NCBI RefSeq assembly: GCF_013364215.1
Contig: NZ_CP054923.1
Span: 3,472,001 to 3,536,000 of the forward strand
Direction of reading: 5' to 3'
Length of the DNA: 64,000 nucleotides
Origin: Verrucosispora sp. NA02020
GTDB taxonomy: Bacteria > Actinomycetota > Actinomycetes > Mycobacteriales > Micromonosporaceae
Below the pieces are notes generated by a model. It saw only the letters and a list, made by a program, of their open reading frames with translations. It was not told the origin of the DNA and did no database searches. Each line of letters opens with the position of its first letter. The stretch's first letter is position 1. The translations under genes and the position numbers were made by a program. Shown here in pieces: positions 58,741-64,000 of the stretch.

Positions 58741-60419
58741 CGCAGGACCACCTCGGCGTACGCGGACTGGGTGAGCAGGTCCCGGTGCGATCCGACGGCG
58801 GCCACCCGCCCGGCGTCGAGGAAGACGACACGGTCGCACCGGTCGAGCAGGGGAGCGCTGGTGGTGACCAGCACGGTGGCCCGGTCGTCCCCGGCCCGAC
58901 GGGAGCGAATGCCCTCGGCGATGGCGTGCTCGGTGACCGCGTCGACCGCCGTCGTCGGGTCGCGGAACACGGTGACCGGCCGGTCGGCGAGCAGCGCCCG
59001 GGCCAGGGCGATCCGCTGCCGTTGCCCGCCGGAGAGGTTCAGTCCGTGGTCGAGCAGTTCGCGGTCCAGCCCGGTGCCGCCCTCGGCGAGCAGGTCGTCG
59101 ACGGAGGCCGCCGCCATGCTCTGCCGCAGCGCCGCGTCGTCCCGGTCGTCCCCGCTCTGCAGCACCTCGCGCAGGGTGCCGCCGAACAGGTCGACCGCGT
59201 GCGGCTCGACGAGCACGACCTGCCGCAGCGAGGCGACGTCGAGGTCACCGACCGGTGACCCGGCCAGGGTCACCTCGCCCCGCTCCGGTGCCCGTGCCCC
59301 GGCCAACAGGTCGGTGACGTCGTCGGCGGTGGTGGTCTGCCCGGTGACGACCCCGAGCACCTCCCCGGGGCGCACCTCGAGACTGGCACCGTCCAGGCCC
59401 GAGGTGTGCACCTCGGCGAGGACCAGCGGACCGGGCTGCGCCTCCCGTACGCCGGAGGTGGCGCGCTCGGGCGCGGCCAGCACCTCGGCCACCCGGGCCG
59501 CGCTGGCCCGCGCGGTGGCCAGCCGGAAGACGCAGTCGGCCAGGTTGAGCACCGGGTCGGTGATGAACGCGGCCAGGCCCACGATGGTGATGAGCTGCCC
59601 GACCGTGATCCGCCCCTCCAGGGCGAACCAGCCGGCCAGGGCGGCCACGATGGTGATCAGCAGGCCGGTGGTGAACGTCGACACCCCGACGAACGCGGCA
59701 CCGGCCTTGACCGCGCCGACGTTGGCGCGCAGCGAGATGCGGCTGGCGGTGCGGTAACGCCGTGACGCCTCGTCGACGCCGCCGAACCCGCGCAGCGGGC
59801 GGAGCCCCCGCAGCAGGTCCGACGCGGTCGCGGCGGCCCGGCCGATGGCCTGCTGCTGCGCCGAGGTGTGGCGTTCCACGAGCGGCCCGAGCGCGTGCAG
59901 GGCGAGCACCAGCACCGGGATGCCGATCACCAGCCCGAGGCCGAGGGTCCAGTCGATCCGCAGCAGGACGATCGTGGAGACGACCAGCCCGAGCAGCGCG
60001 GAGATCACCCGGCTGCCCAGCTCCAGTGAGTCGGCGGCGGCCTGGGTGTCGGTGGTGGCGATGGAGAGCAGCTCTCCGCTCTGCCGGCCGGTGCGGATGC
60101 CCTGCCCGCCCAGCAGTCGCCGGACCACGCGCATCCGCAGCACGTGTGACTCCTCGGTCACCGCCTTCGACAGGAACCAGAAGCCGGACCGCCACCCCAT
60201 GGTCAACGCGGTGAACAACGCGAAGATCCCCAGGACGGACCAGAGCATCGCCGAGGTCGACCCGGTGCTCACCGCCTGGTCGATGACCAGGCCGATGGCC
60301 ACCGGGACCAGTGCCTCGCACACCTGGTGCAGCGACCAGAAGGCGGTGCAGAGCGCGGTGTCCCGGCGCTGCCGCCAGAACATCTCGCCGAACAACCGGC
60401 CGGTCGGGCTGACTCGCAC
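58737..60419 (-). CDS. ABC exporter half-transporter with degenerate NBD (canonical signature)
   Basis: A 560-residue half-transporter. The membrane domain (1-320) is followed by an NBD in which the Walker A site reads VTGQTTTADD instead of GxxGxGK(S/T), Walker B is VFRDPTT with Pro in place of the catalytic Glu, and the H-switch His is missing (VTTSAPLLDR). The LSGGQRQRIALARALLADRP signature is intact. Together with its partner one complete ATP site forms. The GTG at 60419 has GAGG 5 bp upstream; GTG 60425 is an alternative. First gene of the operon, 77 bp after an iron box. Confidence 0.85.
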   Translation of the reverse strand: MRVSPTGRLFGEMFWRQRRDTALCTAFWSLHQVCEALVPVAIGLVIDQAVSTGSTSAMLWSVLGIFALFTALTMGWRSGFWFLSKAVTEESHVLRMRVVRRLLGGQGIRTGRQSGELLSIATTDTQAAADSLELGSRVISALLGLVVSTIVLLRIDWTLGLGLVIGIPVLVLALHALGPLVERHTSAQQQAIGRAAATASDLLRGLRPLRGFGGVDEASRRYRTASRISLRANVGAVKAGAAFVGVSTFTTGLLITIVAALAGWFALEGRITVGQLITIVGLAAFITDPVLNLADCVFRLATARASAARVAEVLAAPERATSGVREAQPGPLVLAEVHTSGLDGASLEVRPGEVLGVVTGQTTTADDVTDLLAGARAPERGEVTLAGSPVGDLDVASLRQVVLVEPHAVDLFGGTLREVLQSGDDRDDAALRQSMAAASVDDLLAEGGTGLDRELLDHGLNLSGGQRQRIALARALLADRPVTVFRDPTTAVDAVTEHAIAEGIRSRRAGDDRATVLVTTSAPLLDRCDRVVFLDAGRVAAVGSHRDLLTQSAYAEVVLR

Positions 60420-60495
60420 GGTCACCTCACCCGCCGTCGGTCGGTGCGGCGGACCCCCGCCGTCGGCTCTGCCATCTCGCCTCACTCTCCACAAG

Positions 60496-60514
60496 TTAGG
60501 TGAGGCTAACCTGT
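60496..60514. promoter_or_regulatory. DmdR/IdeR-type iron box
   Basis: TTAGGTGAGGCTAACCTGT matches 16 of 19 positions of the consensus TTAGGTTAGGCTAACCTAA used by DmdR/IdeR/DtxR repressors. It lies 77 bp upstream of the ABC transporter operon and downstream of the ROK gene's stop (60559), so it can only control the transporter pair. Iron-dependent repression is expected. Confidence 0.75.
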
Positions 60515-60558
60515 GGTCGTGGCGCGGCGCCATCCGGTAGCGGGTGTCGTCCCGGCGG

Positions 60559-61476
60559 TCAGCCGGTGACCACGACCGCCTCCCGGGCGAGCGTGACCGC
60601 GCCCAGCAGGGCGGCGTCGTCGGCGAACCGGGACAGTACCACCTCCGGCCGATGCGGCAGCACCTCGGTGAGCCGGTCGACCAGCAGCTCCCGGATCAGG
60701 GCGCTGCCGGCCACCCCACCGACCAGCACCACCCGCTGCGGGTCCAGCAGCAGACAACACGTGACCAGGTGCCGGGCCAACTCGTCGAGCCGGGCGATCA
60801 ACGCCTGCCGCTCCGACCCCGGTCGTTCGGCCGCACCGGCGAGGGCCGCCGCGCCGCCGGAGAGACCCAGTTCGGCGGCGACCACGTCCAGGGCCCGGCC
60901 GGAGAAGTCCAACTCCAGCATGGTGCCCGGCCACGGGCCGCCGGAGACCGCGTACCCGATCTCACCGGCGGCACCCCGGTGGCCGGAGACCACCGTGCCG
61001 CCGACGGTGATCGCCGCGGCCACTCCGGTGCCCAGCCCCAGCACGAGGCCCGGGTCGGCGTCGCGCAGCGCGCCGAGCCGCAGTTCGGCCAGGGCGGCGG
61101 CGTTGAGGTCGTTGTCCACCGCCACCTCGGTGACGTCGAGCGTCTCCCGCACCGCGTCGGCCAGCCGCAGGCTCTCCCAGCCGGGAACGTTCGGCGCCAG
61201 CTCGATGCCGTCGGCCCGGATCACCCCGGGGGAGGCCACCCCGGCGGCGAGCAGCGGGCCGCCCACCTCGGCCAGCAGCCGGGCGGCGAGCCGCAGCGCC
61301 CGGTCCAGCGCCTGCGGCGCACCGCGCTCGGCGTACGTCGGAACCCGCTCACGGGCCATCAGCCGGCCCTGCCGGTCGGCGACCCCGACGGCCATCTTCG
61401 TCCCGCCGAAGTCGATGCCGAGCAGCAGCCCGTCGGTGTACGCGCCCGACTCGGGTCGCGCCAGCTGCACGCTCAT
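60559..61476 (-). CDS. ROK-family sugar kinase-like protein
   Basis: A 305-residue ROK protein. LLLGIDFGGTKMAVGVAD is the ATP phosphate loop, VDNDLNAAALAELRLG holds the catalytic Asp, and GHRGAAGEIGYAVSGG is the ROK signature. The zinc motif CxCGxxGCxE that normally follows is absent (GPWPGTMLELDFSGRAL). There is no DNA-binding domain, so a kinase rather than a repressor is favoured. The ATG overlaps the stop of the lyase gene upstream (ATGA), so it is the last gene of the lyase operon. Confidence 0.8.
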   Translation of the reverse strand: MSVQLARPESGAYTDGLLLGIDFGGTKMAVGVADRQGRLMARERVPTYAERGAPQALDRALRLAARLLAEVGGPLLAAGVASPGVIRADGIELAPNVPGWESLRLADAVRETLDVTEVAVDNDLNAAALAELRLGALRDADPGLVLGLGTGVAAAITVGGTVVSGHRGAAGEIGYAVSGGPWPGTMLELDFSGRALDVVAAELGLSGGAAALAGAAERPGSERQALIARLDELARHLVTCCLLLDPQRVVLVGGVAGSALIRELLVDRLTEVLPHRPEVVLSRFADDAALLGAVTLAREAVVVTG

Positions 61477-62933
61477 CGGGCCGCCATCTCGGTGGCGACC
61501 GCGTCCAGTGCGGTGTCGGCCCGGTCGAGACGGTCGCGTACCGCCGCCAGCCGTGCCCGCGCCGCGTCGAAGCTGCCTCGCAGCGTCGCCACCTGGGCGC
61601 GTACCGCGTCGCTGCCCGGCCCGTCGGCCTGGGCGCGGCCGAGCACCAGCTCCGGCCGGACGGCGGCGGCGATCAGGTCGTCCACGGCGGCGTCGTCGAG
61701 CCCGCCGGGAACCAGCCCCTCGGCGGCGGCCCGCACATCGTCGGCGGTCCAGCCCTGCGGGGCACCGCCGCGCACCAGCCGACCCACCACCGAGTGCGCG
61801 GCCCGGAACGGCACACCGTGCCGGGTCAGGGCGTCGGCGGCGGCGGTCGTGGTGGCCCCGGAGGCGACGATCTCGGCCGCCGACGGCGGCGTCAACGGCG
61901 CGATCTCGGCGAGGAAGCCGCCGAGCAGGGCGAAGAACCGGTCCGCCCGGTCGTTGCTCTCCCAGAGCCGCACCTGCACGTCGGTGGTGGCGTTGTTCGA
62001 GTCCTCCCACCAGGCCGCGCCCACGTTGTTCAGCACCGAGGCGGCGTCGGCGGCGGCCTGCCCGGCGTACGAGACCAGGTGCTCCAGCACCACCGGGTTG
62101 CGCTTCTGCGGCATGATGCTGCTGCCCTGGGTGAAGTCACCGGGCGTGGTCACCCACTGCCAGCTCAGCCAGTCCATCAGGGTGCGCGCCAGCCGCGCCC
62201 CGGTGGCCAGCGCCTGGGCGTTGAGGGTGCCGACCCGCACCAGATGGTCGGCGCCGGCCACCGCCTCGTACGAGTTGGTCACCAGACCCGCGAAGCCGAG
62301 CAACTCGGCCACCCGGGCGGGGGAGATGTCCAGGTCGGTGCCGGCGAAGGCGCAGGACCCCAGCGGTGAGACGTTGAGCGCCTCGATCACGTCGGCGTAG
62401 GCGAGCGCCTCCCCGGCCAGCGCCTCGGCGTACCCGGCCAGGGCGTGCCCGATGGTGGTCGGCTGGGCCGGACGCCGGTGGGTGTAGCCGGTGATCACCA
62501 CGTCCGCGTACCGGTCCGCGGCGTCCAGCGCGACCGTGCCGGTGGCCAGTACCCGGTCGAGCACGCCGGTCAGCTGGTCGCGCAGCAGCATCCGGAACAC
62601 CCCGGCGTCGAGGTCGTTGCGGCTGCGCGCCATCTGCACGTCCAGCTCCGAGGTGGGTATCCCGCAGGCCGCCGCGAGACGCTTCTCCACCAGGTAGTAC
62701 GTGTCCTCGAAGGTGCCGTCGAAGGGCGGCGCGTCGGCCTGGTCGGCGCGCAGCTCGGCCAGTCCGCGCAGCAACCGGGCGCCCCGATCGGCGGGGATCA
62801 ACCCCTGCTCGGTCAGCATCACCACGTGCGCCTGGCTGGCCCGCACCATCGCCGGGAACAGGTGCCCGACGTGGTGGTCGTAGGTGGGACGCAGGTGGTG
62901 CCGCTGGTAGGTGGTCAGCGCGGGTGTGCTCAT
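61473..62933 (-). CDS. Argininosuccinate lyase-like protein (fumarase/aspartase superfamily)
   Basis: A 486-residue homotetrameric-type lyase. The superfamily signature GSSIMPQKRNPVVLEH holds the catalytic Ser loop; other ArgH-like blocks are DVQMARSRNDLDAGVFRM, TGYTHRRPAQPTTIGHAL and VSPLGSCAFAGTDLDI. Typical ArgH has HTGRSRNDQ and THLQRAQP at these points, so the active site differs (MARSRNDLD, THRRPAQP). It is not next to arg genes but in an operon with a ROK kinase and an amidohydrolase, so a catabolic C-N or C-O lyase is more likely than arginine synthesis. Confidence 0.8.
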   Translation of the reverse strand: MSTPALTTYQRHHLRPTYDHHVGHLFPAMVRASQAHVVMLTEQGLIPADRGARLLRGLAELRADQADAPPFDGTFEDTYYLVEKRLAAACGIPTSELDVQMARSRNDLDAGVFRMLLRDQLTGVLDRVLATGTVALDAADRYADVVITGYTHRRPAQPTTIGHALAGYAEALAGEALAYADVIEALNVSPLGSCAFAGTDLDISPARVAELLGFAGLVTNSYEAVAGADHLVRVGTLNAQALATGARLARTLMDWLSWQWVTTPGDFTQGSSIMPQKRNPVVLEHLVSYAGQAAADAASVLNNVGAAWWEDSNNATTDVQVRLWESNDRADRFFALLGGFLAEIAPLTPPSAAEIVASGATTTAAADALTRHGVPFRAAHSVVGRLVRGGAPQGWTADDVRAAAEGLVPGGLDDAAVDDLIAAAVRPELVLGRAQADGPGSDAVRAQVATLRGSFDAARARLAAVRDRLDRADTALDAVATEMAAR

Positions 62934-62998
62934 GACGGAGTTCCTTACTTCCTCTGCGGGCCGGGTCGGCGCGGGGGCCGTCCCGGACGGTCGGCCGG

Positions 62999-63946
62999 TC
63001 AGTCGTCCAGCCCGAGCAGGCGCTCGGCGTTACCGGCGAAGATCGCGCGCAGGTGCTCGTCGGGCAGGCCCAGTTCCCGGCAGATGCGGAGCTGGTCGTC
63101 GAGGTAGCGGGTGACGTACCCGCGCGGGAACCACGACGAGTCGCTGCCGAACACGATCCGCTCCGGGCCGATGGTCTCGTAGCAGCGCCGGAACAGGTCC
63201 TCCAGCGTCAGCTTGTACGGCATCCACCGCACCCACTGGTTGGAGCCGGAGGTGTCGACGTGCACGTTCGGGCAGCCCCAGGCGGTGAAGAGCAGCTCCT
63301 GCACGTACTGCACGCCGAAGTGCGGCACCACCACCGGCAGCTCCGGGAACCGACGGGCCATCCGGGCCAGCTCCTCCGGACCACCGTGCCGGCCGAAGGT
63401 GAGGCCGCCGGCGCTGCCGTAGTGCCCGATGTGGATCAGCACCGGCACACCGAGCCGCTGCGCGGTGCCCCAGAGCGGATCGAGGTCCGGCCCGTCGAGC
63501 GGGCCGCGCAGCAACGGCGCGAACAGCTTCAACCCGCGCAGGCCGCGTTCGGTGACCGCCCGTTCCAGCTCGGCCGCGGCGTCCGGTGCGTACGGGTCGT
63601 GGTGGGCGAAGCCGAGCAGCAGGTCCGGGTGCCGGTCGACCACGTCGGCCACCGCGTCGTTGCCGCCGCCGGTGACGAACACCGCCCGGCGTACGCCCAC
63701 CCGGCGCAACTCGTCGGCCCACCGGTCGGCCTCGTCCGGCCAGTGCGCGGCGGGCGGCTCCGGTTCCGGGAACGACCACGCCTGCCGCCACGCCCGCGCG
63801 TACGGGGCGGAGGCGGCGGCGCGGGCGGCCCGCCCGGGTGCCCCGCCGGGGTGCATCCCGGCGGCCTCCTCGCAGGCGTGGATCGTCTCGTCGGCGCCGA
63901 TGCGGAAGTGCAGGTGGAAGTCGACGACGTCCAGTCCCCGGTCCAC
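62999..63946 (-). CDS. Amidohydrolase-2-type metal-dependent hydrolase
   Basis: A 315-residue TIM-barrel hydrolase or decarboxylase of the amidohydrolase superfamily. VVDFHLHF gives the HxH metal motif on strand 1, VLIHIGHYG and VVPHFGVQY further His ligands, and FGSDSSWFP the Asp of strand 8. Members hydrolyse lactones or decarboxylate aromatic acids. GTG 63946 is preferred (AGGAGG 7 bp upstream); GTG 63952 overlaps a possible upstream stop. It lies 65 bp before the lyase gene on the same strand. Confidence 0.8.
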   Translation of the reverse strand: MDRGLDVVDFHLHFRIGADETIHACEEAAGMHPGGAPGRAARAAASAPYARAWRQAWSFPEPEPPAAHWPDEADRWADELRRVGVRRAVFVTGGGNDAVADVVDRHPDLLLGFAHHDPYAPDAAAELERAVTERGLRGLKLFAPLLRGPLDGPDLDPLWGTAQRLGVPVLIHIGHYGSAGGLTFGRHGGPEELARMARRFPELPVVVPHFGVQYVQELLFTAWGCPNVHVDTSGSNQWVRWMPYKLTLEDLFRRCYETIGPERIVFGSDSSWFPRGYVTRYLDDQLRICRELGLPDEHLRAIFAGNAERLLGLDD

Positions 63947-63948
63947 GG

Positions 63949-64000
63949 TCACCCCTCCTCCCCGGACAGCGGCGGATCACCGGACGGATCGGCGGACAGC
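63949..64000 (-). CDS. Possible C-terminal end of an upstream gene (cut by window edge)
   Basis: On the minus strand an open frame enters at the window edge and ends with LSADPSGDPPLSGEEG and TGA at 63951-63949. The stop overlaps the alternative GTG (63952) of the amidohydrolase gene, the usual spacing of coupled genes here. Only 16 residues are visible, so the product cannot be named. Confidence 0.35.
   Translation of the reverse strand, partial: LSADPSGDPPLSGEEG

Noticed and set aside
61473..62933. Assignment of the lyase as the biosynthetic ArgH
   Set aside because: Key substrate-loop residues differ and the neighbours are catabolic, not arg genes; only an ArgH-like label is supported.

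Overview
The window is a high-GC actinomycete chromosome segment. GTG starts, tightly overlapping operons, F420-type oxidoreductases and a short palindromic repeat family (GTGTAAGGAAGGG...CCCCTCCTTACAC type, three copies) point to the Micromonosporaceae, probably Micromonospora or a close relative. This placement is inference from style and gene content. No rRNA, tRNA, CRISPR array or recognisable transposase was seen.

Layout. (1) 1-3.5 kb: end of an aerobic cobalamin cluster (cobG fragment, cobH, cobIJ fusion, convergent cobK). (2) 3.5-12.8 kb: housekeeping and stress genes: an ArsR/SRPBCC pair with a clear operator, two very large perfect palindromes, a dgdA/dgdR-like divergent pair, epoxide hydrolase, MsrB, fatty-acid desaturase, and a NarL-type two-component system. 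(3) 12.8-14.6 kb: secreted GH5 cellulase with a promoter overlapped by a perfect dyad. (4) 14.7-31.5 kb: the most unusual region, an island of three dynamin-like GTPases, two Hsp70/actin-fold ATPases (one fused to a WD40 propeller, one of 1137 residues), a DUF4407 membrane/coiled-coil protein and an orphan 390-residue protein. They form two minus-strand operons. Between them lies a cassette of a class III cyclase-like protein, a PycTM-like membrane protein and a Crp-type regulator with an intact cyclic-nucleotide pocket. (5) 31.8-46 kb: M14 carboxypeptidase, F420-type LLM enzyme, alcohol dehydrogenase, PQQ-type sugar dehydrogenase lipoprotein, a duplicated pentapeptide-repeat protein, a LysR/SBF transporter pair, an SCP2-glucosidase fusion, and hydrolases. 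(6) 46-49.7 kb: Tat-exported GH127-type enzyme with an inserted LamG domain and twin LacI-like sites. (7) 49.7-56.9 kb: complete 4-hydroxyproline catabolic island (heterotrimeric dehydrogenase, deaminase, epimerase, semialdehyde dehydrogenase, GntR regulator). (8) 57-60.5 kb: asymmetric heterodimeric ABC transporter behind an iron box. (9) 60.5-64 kb: ROK kinase, argininosuccinate-lyase paralogue and amidohydrolase in one operon, with the tail of an upstream gene at the window edge.

How the genes work together. Region 4 is the best candidate for an undescribed system. Each operon pairs a GTP-dependent membrane remodeller with an Hsp70-like ATPase, with stop/start overlaps of 4 bp. A possible cyclic-nucleotide signal maker, membrane effector and receptor sit between them. 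The 870-residue GTPase and 1137-residue ATPase resemble the SrfC and SrfB architecture of enterobacteria; the other operon resembles the actinobacterial IniA/IniC dynamin pairs. The function (membrane stress, antiphage defence or other) is not shown by the sequence. The catabolic islands (hydroxyproline, dialkylglycine, cellulose, arabinan) each carry their own regulator or operator, fitting a soil saprophyte.
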